The position numbers and the translations under genes were made by a program. From the NCBI GenBank assembly GCA_023897205.1, contig JAHWDD010000005.1:2480001-2544000 (forward strand): a stretch of DNA of 64,000 bases, given 5' to 3'. The notes below the pieces were generated by a model. It was not told the DNA's origin, ran no database searches, and worked only from the letters and a program-made list of their open reading frames with translations. This DNA is from Exophiala sp. HKRS030. Its lineage: Eukaryota; Ascomycota; Eurotiomycetes; Chaetothyriales; Herpotrichiellaceae. Shown here one piece after another: positions 1 through 11,500 of this stretch (its first letter is position 1; each line of letters starts with the position of its first letter).

Positions 1-3
1 ACG

Positions 4-231
4 GTAAGTGACCTTTGGTTTTTGTTTTTCTCTTGGCCTCTCCTATCTCCGTACCTTTGCTGTCTCATTCCGATATTACCTTGACCACCTCCGTCCCGAG
101 AGCAGATTGTACAAGAAGAAAAAAAGTACAAAGTCCACGTCGCAGACTCAAACCTGTCCACCGACACCTTTCTTTTTCCTTTTCAACTCTTGAACAAGTT
201 ACTCATCTTGTCTCTGTCTCTCTCTCTTTAG
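4..231 (+). other. Possible 5'-leader intron of the first SDR gene
   Basis: A perfect GTAAGT donor starts at base 4 and a pyrimidine-rich stretch ends in TTTAG at 231, 26 bp before the SDR start codon. This looks like an intron in the 5' untranslated leader, with its first exon partly outside the window. It could also be a coding intron of an N-terminally extended protein, but the SDR fold already starts naturally at base 258. Transcript data would decide. Confidence 0.4.
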
Positions 232-257
232 GAATCATTTCGAGTGCAAAAGCCAAG

Positions 258-1396
258 ATGCCTCGAGTTTTTCTCATCACCGGTTGTTCCACCGGTTTCG
301 GGAGAGAATACGCCCAGCAAGTCTTGGACCGTGGAGATCGAGTGGTCGCGACCGCCAGGGACCCCGACAAGATTCCTCTACAGAACGCCACCCCAGACAA
401 CCACCTCGCCCTCCGACTCGACGTGACCGACCCGGAGAGCGTCAGGGCGGCCTTCGCCTCGGCCCTGTCCAAGTTCGGCCGGGTCGACGTCGTCGTCAAC
501 AACGCCGGGTACGGCCTGGCCGGTTGCTTCGAAGCCTACACCGACGGTCAGGTCCGACGGCAGATGGAGATCAATTTCTTCGGCCTGATCGACGTCACCC
601 GGGAAGCCATGAGGGTCATGAGGGACTGTCAATCCCCCCCGGGCGGGCTGATCCAACAGGTCACCAGCATAGGGGGTCAGAGGGGCGTGCCGCTCTTCAG
701 TGTTTACTGTGCCAGCAAATGGGCGGTCGAGGGCTTCACCGAGGCCGTCAGCCTGGAGGTGAAACCCGAATGGAACATTCGGTTCACGTGCGTCGAACCG
801 GGCGGGTTCAGGACGGACTGGGCCGGCCGGAGTATGCAATTCGCAGACACTCATCCAGCTTATGATCGTGAGTTTTTTGCAGCGGAATCCTCCCCCCCCC
901 CCCCCCAAAAAGACAAGTGCTGATTACGAGTCTGACACAACCAAAAAAACAGACATGAATGCAATGGAACGCATGGCGGCTCGTCATGGTAACCAAGCGG
1001 GTGACCCTGTAAAAGGTGCCAAGGCAATGTACGAACTGGCCTCGATGAAAGATCCTCCCTTGAGATGTGTCATTGGTAGTGATGCCGTAAGTATTCTCAC
1101 ACCAGACGACGTCGTCGTCGCCGCCCACTTTATTTCCCTCCACTTTTTTGTCACGACAATACAGCCTGTCTTCCCCCACCCCCCCAACCCTGTCAATACT
1201 GCGATTCCATCACAAGGCCTGTCGAGACTCTTTTTTTTTCTAACTTTTGGACGATGAAAAAAAAATTTCTTAGTATGCCGCAATCATGAACAAACTAGAA
1301 CAGTACGAACAGAATTACAAAAAGTACGAGACCCTGAGCAACTCCACCGACGTCGACGGTCACAAGCCCGCACCAAACCCTTATACTTCTTCTTGA
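258..1396 (+). CDS. Classical short-chain dehydrogenase/reductase (SDR)
   Basis: NAD(P)-dependent oxidoreductase of the classical SDR family; the substrate cannot be read from the sequence. Exons 258-867, 953-1086 and 1274-1396 join in frame to 288 aa. Seen: the cofactor motif TGCSTGFG at about residues 8-15, NNAG at about 83-86, a catalytic serine in the VTSIGG stretch, and the YCASK active-site pair. The C-terminal two exons (HMNAMERMAARHG onward) are the usual SDR tail after the PGGFRT segment. The start codon is the first ATG before the Rossmann strand. Intron 1 contains a long run of C residues. It resembles the group annotated as oxidoreductases acting on small carbonyl compounds or steroids in fungi. 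Confidence in the fold is high, in the function low. Confidence 0.9.
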
Positions 1397-1423
1397 GAGG
1401 CACGTGGCCGAGGGGATAAAATA

Positions 1424-1563
1424 GAAAGAGAGAGAGAGAGAGGGAGAGAGAGAGAGAGGGAGAGAGAGAGGGAGAGAGAGAGAGAGGGAGAGAGAGAGAG
1501 AGGGAGAGAGAGAGAGAGGGAGAGAGAGAGAGAGGGAGAGAGAGAGAGAGGGAGAGAGAGAGA

Positions 1564-1596
<33 letters not shown>
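1424..1596. repeat. GA-rich minisatellite with higher-order units
   Basis: About 170 bp of (GA)n broken at regular intervals by GGGA, giving units of roughly 10-18 bp repeated about ten times. It lies just 3' of the SDR stop codon. Antisense reading frames through it give meaningless Ser-Leu repeats. Confidence 0.95.
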
Positions 1597-1600
<4 letters not shown>

Positions 1601-2540
1601 ATCAATCTCTCTTGGAATGACAGACACGGAAGTGTAGGTAGGTATATTTCCATATCTACACTTGCCCCCGTGTGCCGCCTGGTATTGAAGGAAACAGGGA
1701 CCCGGCGTGGGCGGAACGATTCCCCAGGGGTTTCATGAAACAAAGGCACCGAGAGGTATTTAATGGTCGAGTAGATACCCTAGTCAGGACGCTGGCAAGT
1801 CTCCAGATGCAGCCTGGAAGTTGCACTCTGAATACTTGGCAAAGGACCGAACCCTGATGATCAACCGTCCAGAAATCTAGAATGTCGATATCAAAGCTTT
1901 TGAATCGTATTGGTACATATACACACACACGCACACACGCACACACACACACTCTCTCTCTCCCTCACACACACGGACGATGGAGTTTCTCGATATAGTC
2001 ATTCATTACCCTTCCAATCCACCCTGACGTAACGACCAAGTCTCTCTACCAAGTCCAAATCAAAACCCTATCCCTCCGAAAAAAAAGTTTTACAAGATAA
2101 GCCATCTCCGGAGTTCCTCTCTCTCTCTCTCTCTCATTCCAGTGAGATCATCTTTTCATCCCTTCTTTCCCTTGGCCAACGCCTGGAACTCGTACAACCC
2201 AACATGCCTCCCGGTGCTCTGTTTTCCCTGCTAAGCGAAAACGCAAAGACCTTATGATGGAGAAAGGAAAAAGATCAAAACTCAATGGGGTATCTATGAA
2301 TATAGTCGTGCGATACGCATGAATTGAAATAAAGGAAAAAAAAATTCATTGCTCCTGTCAATGCATTTTGGGATGGTCCCTTTTTTGGGCTCAACGCTCC
2401 ACGTATCTCGTGTCATCTGTGTGAGACATGGCGTCTTAATTCTTGTTCTTGCACTTCTTCGTGGTCGCTGCTGAAAGTCGTCTGATATCGGAGTTCTCGT
2501 TGTTGCTGAAGATTTTTGTGTTTGTATGCATCCTTTTCTT
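1597..2540. other. Gene-free 3' flank between SDR and zinc-finger gene
   Basis: Convergent intergenic region. It holds a CA/GT microsatellite at 1919-1974 running into CT, and a CT run at about 2116-2135. I see no supported gene. It presumably contains the 3' untranslated regions of both neighbours. Confidence 0.7.
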
Positions 2541-4466
2541 TCACATTCTTTGGTGCTGTTGTGTTCCTTGTGTGGCAATGGTAATTTGATGCTTCAGGCT
2601 CTCAATCTCCTGTTGCATCGAATTCATCCTTTGTTCAAGACTGTTCACATATGCCCAGATTCTATCTTTGTCGGCAAACATGTTGGCAGTCTCTCCACTG
2701 CCATGGGCTGAATGTGCATGGCCAGAAGAGAGACTATTGCTGTGAGATGATAGTGGTCCACTACCGCTCATGTGTGTGGGAGGCCCGGAAGGCTGTGTGG
2801 GCGGATGGGCCGGACCACCTTGACTAGGTAAGGTATACCTGGAATCCACCGGGTTGACCACATTCGGGGGAGGTAGTTGGGGGGCTCCGGACGGCAGACC
2901 AAGCGACGAGCCCGTACCACTGGTTCGACCAAATGATCCTGGTGGATAGTGACTCGTAGTGCTAGGAGACCGATTGCGGTTCAAACTACTATCTGCCGAG
3001 CCCGTCAAAGATGCTCTGTGAACCTGTCCAGGCGAAAGAGGCTTCGGACTCTCCGTCATCGGGTTTTGCGCGTATACAGCGTTAGGTATCGAGGCTCTTG
3101 ATCCCGAGGACGACCCCGATACTTGCGGAAATGGAGGCGGCACACCAGGCGGCACAGCAGCGTTCCCGGACCCAGCCGCGGCCGGGCCGAAAGCGCCACG
3201 AGGTTGATAACCGCCACCCGCAAGTCCCCCAGGGGGCCGACCTTGGATAGGAGGATATGTGCTGGGGAATCGCGAGGTCGGTTCCGCGTCGTCCACAGCA
3301 TCGTCTCCTGAAGGAGCTTGACGACGAATTCGCGGAGTCTTATCGTTGCCCGCTTCATCATCTATGACTTCAGGTTCACCATATACTACACCTTCCATGG
3401 ACTCGTCGCCTTCGGCGTCGTCATCTCCACCATAACTACCCATGCTAGCTCTCCGGCCGGCACAACCTCCAGGGCCTTTGTTATGGCGTGCCAGAGCATC
3501 GCCCCGAGCAAATTTGCGACCACACTTGGGGCAAATATGAGGTCGTTCGCCGGTATGTAACTTGGTATGTCTTTTGAGATCATGTAATCGTCGGAATCTC
3601 GACTGACAAGTGGAGCATACATATGGCTTTTCTTGACTATGTGTTAACAGATGGCTCTTTAGATTGTGGTGACGGGTGAACTCGGTGGCACAATAGGGGC
3701 ATCTATGTTTTTTGCTGGAGGGAGATCTTGTACCTGGTCGTGAGGTGGATTGAGGCAAGCTCATCCCTCGTCTAGCGCCTTCATTCGGCGGCAATTGCAA
3801 GCCAGGGGTCGGGTACGAAGAGCCCTTGAACCCATCGCCAGGCGAGGTAGAGCCCGCTTCCATGGCATTCACGACCTGTCCAACTGTTTGCTCGATCGGT
3901 AACGGGCTCCCGACGGTAGTCGTAATGCCCGAAACACCGGGTACGCTCTCGAGAGTCCCTATACTGGACATGCTGGTCGGGCTGGTCTGCTCCGCATGAC
4001 CATTACCAGTTGCAGAGGGGTCAACAGCAAGCGCAGAAGCCTGCTGGATACTTTCAGCAACCTCGGCTAGAGGTTCGCTGACTGTAGTCGTGGGATCAGT
4101 GACATTGTCCGTAGTAGACTGCAGAGCCTTGCTCGTCAGATTGGAATTCGCGCCCATGAGGGCGCTGAAAGCCTGTTGTGAAGGGTTCGGGCTGGTGCCC
4201 GTACTAGCTGGAGATGTCGATCTTGAGAGTTTTTGCCTCGCTTCAGCGAAGGCGGCCGCTGCGGTCAACTGAGGAGTGTCGAGCTTGCGCCTCTTTAGAG
4301 ATCGTGTCGAGTCCTCAAAATCTTCGGGCCCACTGGCTCTAAGCTTGACTTGTTGTTGAGCAGGACTAATAGGTTTAATGAAAGTAGGGGAGGCCGGCGA
4401 TGAACCCTCCTGGGCTACTTGCGGATCAATGTTGGACTCGGCCATAAACAGGAATTGTCTCGACAT
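2541..4466 (-). CDS. C2H2 zinc-finger transcription factor (three fingers)
   Basis: Predicted nuclear DNA-binding regulator of 641 aa in a single exon. Three tandem C2H2 fingers lie at about residues 256-276, 284-304 and 312-335. The third ends His...Cys, so it is of the C2HC kind. The linkers SQEKPY and TGERPH are canonical. A basic stretch LKRRKL near residue 57 could be a nuclear localisation signal. The rest is low complexity (Ser, Pro, Gly), and the C-terminus forms a short coiled coil (SLEQRMNSMQQEIESL). The finger block with the following GCAGRR stretch is the kind found in Aspergillus proteins labelled Azf1-like; target genes are unknown. A second Met at residue 8 is an alternative start. 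The gene is preceded by a very long gene-free region, suggesting a long regulated leader. Confidence 0.9.
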   Translation of the reverse strand: MSRQFLFMAESNIDPQVAQEGSSPASPTFIKPISPAQQQVKLRASGPEDFEDSTRSLKRRKLDTPQLTAAAAFAEARQKLSRSTSPASTGTSPNPSQQAFSALMGANSNLTSKALQSTTDNVTDPTTTVSEPLAEVAESIQQASALAVDPSATGNGHAEQTSPTSMSSIGTLESVPGVSGITTTVGSPLPIEQTVGQVVNAMEAGSTSPGDGFKGSSYPTPGLQLPPNEGARRGMSLPQSTSRPGTRSPSSKKHRCPYCATEFTRHHNLKSHLLTHSQEKPYVCSTCQSRFRRLHDLKRHTKLHTGERPHICPKCGRKFARGDALARHNKGPGGCAGRRASMGSYGGDDDAEGDESMEGVVYGEPEVIDDEAGNDKTPRIRRQAPSGDDAVDDAEPTSRFPSTYPPIQGRPPGGLAGGGYQPRGAFGPAAAGSGNAAVPPGVPPPFPQVSGSSSGSRASIPNAVYAQNPMTESPKPLSPGQVHRASLTGSADSSLNRNRSPSTTSHYPPGSFGRTSGTGSSLGLPSGAPQLPPPNVVNPVDSRYTLPSQGGPAHPPTQPSGPPTHMSGSGPLSSHSNSLSSGHAHSAHGSGETANMFADKDRIWAYVNSLEQRMNSMQQEIESLKHQITIATQGTQQHQRM

Positions 4467-7400
4467 TGCCGTTCCGGTCTGGGTGGTAAAACGTCAGCGA
4501 AGACAGAACAGGTAAAAGGCCGCGTGCGCGACGGACGAGAACCACGGAGGGGTAATGGAGATCCTGATCTGACACGGGAAGGGCATTTGCATGTAATGTG
4601 GCAGCGTACCTAGTGCGGACATGTGTCCAGGCGCGCAGATCGTGGACAAGCGACGATTATCTTGGCCAATGTCTTTCCCGACGCAACAGGTTCAGAGTTG
4701 TTGCTGAACCTCAACTGCAGAGGTGATGCGCCGGCACTGATGTGTATTTGAAGTCCTATCTCTTGGAATCGAAGTGAGCGGCGATACACAGCATGTTATG
4801 CGACTGAGGCGGAATTTGGTAGAGGAGATTCGCAGTTCGAATACAGGCAGGCTGAGTCGCAGTAGAAGCGAACAACGGTCAAAGGTTGATGACGCTTTTG
4901 AGAGGGCAATCTTGTGTGTCCAAAGCACAGCTTCGATACGATGTTTGCTAACGAAGGTGTTGACGCAGGGATGCAAGGAGAAGGTGGGCTGAGACTAGGT
5001 AGGCAGAGAGTAAGGAATATTCGCGGTTGGCGCAAGTAGCGAATGAGGCTGGACCGAATATACGTCGGCCGGTGTGGGGGATAGATCAACAAAGAGAATG
5101 ATTCTCCGGACGAAGTTGTCGCAGCACAATTGTCGTGCGCACGCGAGGAGAGGAAGGCGAGGTAAGTGTTGGTAGAGGAGGAGGAAGAGTCGAAACCAGC
5201 CAGCAGCGAAGCCAGCAAATAGTTTTGGGGGTGGTCAAAAGCGAGGTTCGAGTCGATTAGAGGTGGGCAGGCAAGAATAGACGGAGACAGGCCAGGCGAG
5301 GAGTGTGAGGATACCCGTTAGCCGTCAAAAGCGTCCCCGTTGAAATGACGCGCGATTTGTTGAAGAAAGCTTGACAACAACCCAGTTGGGATTGGACTGT
5401 GGCGCTGAGGCGTAGAGCTTGGTTTGGCGAGAAGGCTGAAGTAGACGGTTGATGAAGCGGAAGAAGAGTGGTATGAGGTGGTCTGTGACGGTGCTTTCTA
5501 AACCGCAGAAAGTGTCCGTTCTCTTCAAGTGTACAATTGTGGACAAGACAGGGCGAGCCCTTCCAAGCCTAGGCAGTGAAGCACAAAGTCGATGGATGGA
5601 TGGGGATGATGAATTGATGGGTGAAGAGGTGACGATTGCAAGGCTCAGGCTATCGATTGGGCCAGGACCCAGCGCCCTGGCGTGGATATAATGGGTTGCG
5701 GTGGAGTCTATTGTTGTCAAGTGGCTTGCGGCTGTTGAGAAACCAGCCAGAAGAGGCTTGAGGGTGGATGGGACAGAAAGAGACGAAAGGCCAGCAACGA
5801 GCCACAGCTTCCTCGCCGTCGGTTCCTGTTCCAGCTTGTTCTTGTTTCGATGTGACCCTCTTTCTGCTTTTCCGTCCCGAGTGGCACCTGGTTGCCTCGC
5901 AAGAATCGTACTCGTAGGGTTGGACGGGAGGATGTGAAAAGAGGGAAAAAGAAAGTGGCGTCAGAAGGATTTTTGAGCCACCTGCAGCCACTGTAGCCCG
6001 TGAGCCAGTGTTTGGGATGTGCGGAGGACCCAGCGTGAGCGGGCAGGGATCAGCTTGAGGTTGGTGGGCTAGTGATGGCGTACCAGGGCCCGGCTGTTTT
6101 TGGGTAGTTCCGTTGGTGGTACTCGTAACGGGCGCGTGGAAGGGAGGAGTGACAATAATGACAGCACGATGACAAGAAGAAGATTTGAATGGCCTTTTTT
6201 GGGGCTCAACGATTGCTGTCGGCAGAGGTCAACAGAAAAATAAAGAATTCCTCGAAGCGAGGTTCCCTCTGGGTGTGCCGATGACGATTGAGGAGAGCAA
6301 CGATGGTCTGTAGCTCTTCGTGCGAGTGGTGCTGATGAAAATGGCAGAAGAGGGACAGCGACGATGATGTTTGGTGGGCGTAGGGAGGGGAGCTGCACCT
6401 GGCGTGTGTGGGCATTCGTTAGCGTTAGGTACGAGTAATAAGGTAGGCTTACGGGGATCAATTGTGGCAGTGTAAAAAAAGGGCCCCTAGGCTGATCATC
6501 TTGCCTAGTAAATTAGTGACCGATCCAATGACTTTAGGCGCCATAACGCAGTACGGAGCAGCTATGATGCTGTCGTGCCGCCTTCCCTGCCAATCACCAC
6601 ACTCTTCGCATCGGCCCAGAGCCCGCTGCAGGTTCAGACAGTGAAAGCTGCGGGCGTCAGTTACGGGCACGACGGGAAGACCCAATACGCAGGCATCTGC
6701 ATCTGTCGGACTTTGGATTATTGTTATTATTGTGTATTTGTAGTCTACTGCAATATCCTCCGTGCTGTCAACTCCGACTAAATAGGTACCTAGTATATGT
6801 ACTCTACTGTAGCCAAACCCAGGCACCGATGCCCAAGTTAGGCATGGTTTTAGAGCGAACTGTGGTCCATACAGTACCTATTGTACCTACCTACTAGGTA
6901 CAGTACCCCAGATCTGAGATCGCTCTATACTGTACATACTCACCTACAGAATTTCCACTTCTACAAGTACAGTCTTGTCGTAACAGTATCTCTCCAAGCT
7001 TGACTCCGTATGTCTAGTTTAGTACTCTGTAGCCATCATCATCATCATCATCTGCTCATCATATTCATCACCATCGTATTCTTTCCCCCTCATCTCGTTT
7101 TCTCGATCCTCATCCAGTGTCATCGGTGGCTGGTACACATTGACTAGCGCCCAGCGCGATCCAGATTCTCATCACCGCCCAAAGTTATTGCTCCGTATAG
7201 CGCGCTTTCGTACGTCACTTCGACCCTTGGATGTTGTTTTTTGCCATCTGAATTTAGATCGGCCGAATTCGTCAATCCCCCTTCTCTTTTGGGTCACTTC
7301 ATCTACACTTTCAACATAACTGTCGGTCGTGTGGCGTTTCGTCCTTCACAAGCCACCACCTGCCCTCATCCCGTCCAACAGGCGCCCGGAGAGGAACGGG

Positions 7401-8577
7401 TCATTTCAGCCCCGTACGAACAAAAGACTCATACCCCGGCCATCGTCCAACAACACCAACGACCCTGGCATCTTCGCCTCCTTGGTTCCCTTGTGGCTGA
7501 CATGCTTCTCCCCAATAATGGTTTTTTTGCCCCTGGTCTCTTCAATCGCCAATCCACCTGTCTCACGAATATCCCGATCTCTCGTCCATTTCTCTGATCT
7601 ACAGCACCCTCCTAGCCGAAGACTTATTTGGTCGTGTCTCTGACAACCTGCATGACCCATTCGTTGTGTTCGTCACTCATGCCTCACACTAATGCCTCCC
7701 TCCCCTTCTCAACAGGATCAAGAGCCTTGACGACGTCACGTGTGGATGGCAATCAGGATCCGTCCAACAAAGATGCATGTCACGAACGTTCCGTTAGCCC
7801 GTCGCAGTGTGTCATTCGTCGATGGCAGCAGAAAAGTGCCTGAATCAATTTTTTGTTCAGGTCAATTGAAGAGATGAGGCTGTCGAGGACCCAGGTCGAC
7901 GTCAGCCTTTTGACTTGCGCCGCCCGTGGGGCTCCTGAGACCTTCTGCCACCGTCTAAACAAGCCTCGTTAAGTGTAGCGACCTACTACGCTCTCTCAAA
8001 TTCGAGTCCCTCACAGTGTCTCAGACTGTACGACCATAGCCTGGTCTTAGTTCGGTGGATTAACTGTACAGTACAGTACATATGCCTCCGTACTCGTACC
8101 CGTACTCCGTGCATTTTGCAGCGTGTCATGCGAAACTCTCTGGGATGGTGGAGGTTCGCTCGTCTCGACAAATCATGGCTCTGAATCGCTCGAATGACGT
8201 TTTGAAACATGTCGCCAAAACCTGAATTATGGTCCAACTACGCCACGCCGTGGCGGAAAACAATCCCCCCTCTCCGCGAGGTCTGCCAGGAACATCCTTG
8301 AACGGGCTGCAGGGTTTGCAGCAGGAAATGCAGCACCATCAAAAACACTATTTTACTGTATCATGATAACGTGCGGCCCAGAGCCGCCTGCGCCTCAACT
8401 TTCAGATCTCTTCCGTGACTTCCACGCTCGCCTGATCTTAGTACCAGGAACTGTATTCATGTGAAATCGCTCGTTATTATATATGCTGCAAGTTGTCTTT
8501 CCAAGATAGTAGACAGTATATAGATAGGTTAGACACGGATATAAATGGCTAAATTGCCCCGGGTGGGGGAGTCAAAC
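4467..8577. other. 4.1-kb gene-free region (long leader or promoter)
   Basis: No convincing coding region on either strand. From about 4470 to 6470 the minus strand is pyrimidine-rich with many short open frames, as in long 5' leaders of fungal regulator genes. The 6780-7020 part is full of TAGGTAC/GTACAGTA words. The 7020-7700 part is pyrimidine-rich on the plus strand (ATC repeats near 7033), like a leader or a non-coding RNA in the opposite direction. Short frames here show no recognisable domain. Confidence 0.6.
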
Positions 8578-11500
8578 TCATGTTCGTGATGGGTCGTTCA
8601 GGGCGTTGCGCTGCTTGGCTGCCTCTAGAGCCTTTTTGATCCGATCTTGATGCTCTGGGTCATCCCCAAGTTCATCAATCATTCCGTGAAGGATGTCGAG
8701 AGCATGTTGTGGTCCTCTTACCACGCTGGCAATGCGACTGTTCACTTCTTCCACCAACTTACCATCTTCTTTGGCCTTTTCGTTTTCGAGGCTCGCATAT
8801 GTTTCCTTTCCGGCGTTGCTGACGCTGGCCTCTGCAACAGAAACTCCAAAATCTGCGTCGTTCAAGAGCACATCCGCTTCGTTCGATAATGCCAGTAGTT
8901 TGCGTGAGTCAGTCATGATAAGATCCACGGCGTCTTGGATCAATGACAATGTGTCGCGAGCTCCAGATGGTTCGTAGAGCTTCTCTTTGACCGCCTGTCC
9001 ACCGGGAGCAATCTCCTGCTTGAGATTTTGTACCTTGACGAGGACATCATCAATGAACGTTTGGTTGTCTCCTAGTCCGCGGACGGTGGCTCGATCGAAT
9101 GCGTCCATCAGCTTGTTCGCTCTGTCGTCCTTGGCTCGAGCTTCGTGTAATACTTGAGCCTTTTCTGCAGCGGCGAATTCTTGCTCCAGCTTCTTCATAC
9201 CGTCTTTGTCGTTATTTGTATAGAGAACGGTGAGCTCCAAGTGTTTGCGTCGTCTTTCCCGTTCCACGTCTGCTTCGGCCATTTTGCGATGCCTAATCTC
9301 AATTTTGTTGAAGAGAGTGAGAACACAAGCCATAACCTCGGCCATCTTTGCTTTCCCGCCTCGCGCTTTGAAACACTGACTGGCCGGCTCACTGTTTCCA
9401 GCCAAGAGGTCCATTGCTGTCGCATACGCCTGGCTCAACTCTTGAATTTCTTTTCGAAGCCTTTCAGTCACGGGGGTGTAGACCTGAGCTGTAAAGGACT
9501 CGAGCTCTTCTTGATTTTCGCGATAGCGTCGCTCGGCTTCAGCAAGTTTGAACTCGGCCTCCAAATCCCCTATATCAGCATAGCCAATCTCATTGTCGTT
9601 GAATAGGGCATCAATGTGCGCTTCTGACTCTTCTTGCCGAGCCCTTCGCTCGGCATCTTGTTGTCTTCGCACCTCGCGGTTTGTTCGGTCCCATTTGACG
9701 ACAGTCTCGTGGATGAAGGTAAATTTATCAGGCACGGCCTCGATCTTTGTCTTCAGGTCTTGTACACTAGAATGCACACTGAGCTTGGCGAAATTTTCTT
9801 CGGGTAGTAAAGCTCGCAATGACACCACGGCCCGCTTGAAAGGATCCTCCATCTTTGCTATGGGAGGAGTTCCTACGCGAATCGACGCAGGAGTTTCAGA
9901 CCTTACTACGTTGTCACCCAGCCTGAGAGCATTGGGCGGTCCAGGGGTCTTCTGCCTGACAGCCATGCTCTGATTCCGGATCAAACCTATGAAAGCTTCG
10001 TCTTGCTCTTTCCTGCCGGTGGCCGAAGAAGGCCTTGGGGGCTTCAGTGATGCCTCTTGAGTCATAAGTCGACCAGACTCTGCCATCGAGTGTCGCAAGC
10101 TTGAGTATGCTTGATCCGCTGGCTGAGTTGGCTTTGTCGGTGCGTCCTGTGTAGCAGCACTATATCGAAATGGGGTGTACGCGGGACGGGGAGGTTCAAA
10201 TTTGATAGGCGCAACGGGTGGTCTTTGTCCTATAGAAGGTTGGCTAGGTGAAGCATGAGATGTCGCCGGTTCTATCATAATGGGCGCATTGGCCCCAGGG
10301 GAGGGCGGCTGTGCCATTGCATAGTCTTCTAGGACCATCGGCGCATTGATACTTGGGGATAACAATCCAGTAGGATAGAGATGACGTTCTGGGTCTTGTG
10401 GTGGCGGTATGGTGACTGAAGGCTTTGCTGATCCGTTCGACGGGACAGTGATGACAGGGCGACCGCCAGGACTATAAGCCTCCTCCTCAGCTGCATTGCC
10501 ACTGGCACCGGTCTTGTTATCCGAGATATGGGAGGCACTAACAGGCGGAGGTGCTACAGCAGCTTTACCAACTTTGGGACGACCGCCAGGACTGTATGCT
10601 TCGTCGTCCCCAGCACCTGAAGCAACTGGAGAAGACGCTGCAAGGTTTGAAGTGGCAATCGCTGTCGTAAAAACAGACTGTTTGCGTTCTTCACTTACCT
10701 GTGGTGGCTTCATGACAATGCCTTCCGCTGTCGCCGTCTTTGCTGGCTGAGCAGAAATATCGGAACCGGTCGCCGTAGTAGGATTTGTATGATCCTGTAT
10801 GGGTTTGGGCAGTGCCGCTTGAATGTCAACAGGATTAGCAGCCTTTGTCACATCTTTGGTGGCTTTTCTGAGTTCCACGCCGTATAGAAGGCTCCTCAGA
10901 CGCAGCTCTTTCGACACAAATGCTTCAAAAATCTCGTACTTCTCTTCATCAGAGTCTGCAGCCGCCTCCTTCCGTAACATAGTGGCATATCGTTTCAATG
11001 ACGCTTTGAACTCTGGTGCCAGGTCTGCGTATGGATCAGCAACACGCTCGTCTCTACCAGGTCCTGGTGAAGCAGCAGAGTTCCGCGATTCGGGCCGGGA
11101 AGATGGATCCATCCCAGACTTGACCCTCAACGGCGTTGTCCATGCGTGAATGACACTGTCAATGTTTCCAGAACTATTCGAGCTATCAGAACGTCCAGAG
11201 ACAGTAACACGATGGCCGCTCGCAGATGAAGGTCTATCGTGTTCTGATGGTTGAGACCACTCCACCTGATACTTTGGCGATTGTTGGTGTGACCCTCGCC
11301 TTGCTGACACAGGGCTTGCAATACCAATCTCCACCGGTGGTGGTGTAGGAGACGGCACAGGCATTGGTGTCTGGGATGTAGGAGGTACTGCAGATGCTGT
11401 AGGCGGGGAGACAGGGGCATGATATTGGGATGGACCTCCAACTTGAGGGTGATGAGGACTGGTGGGCGTCTGTTCCGGGGGGACTCCAGGTTCATAGTGT

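Noticed and set aside
1295..1749. Minus-strand open frames with Ser-Leu repeats
   Set aside because: They are translations of the GA minisatellite.
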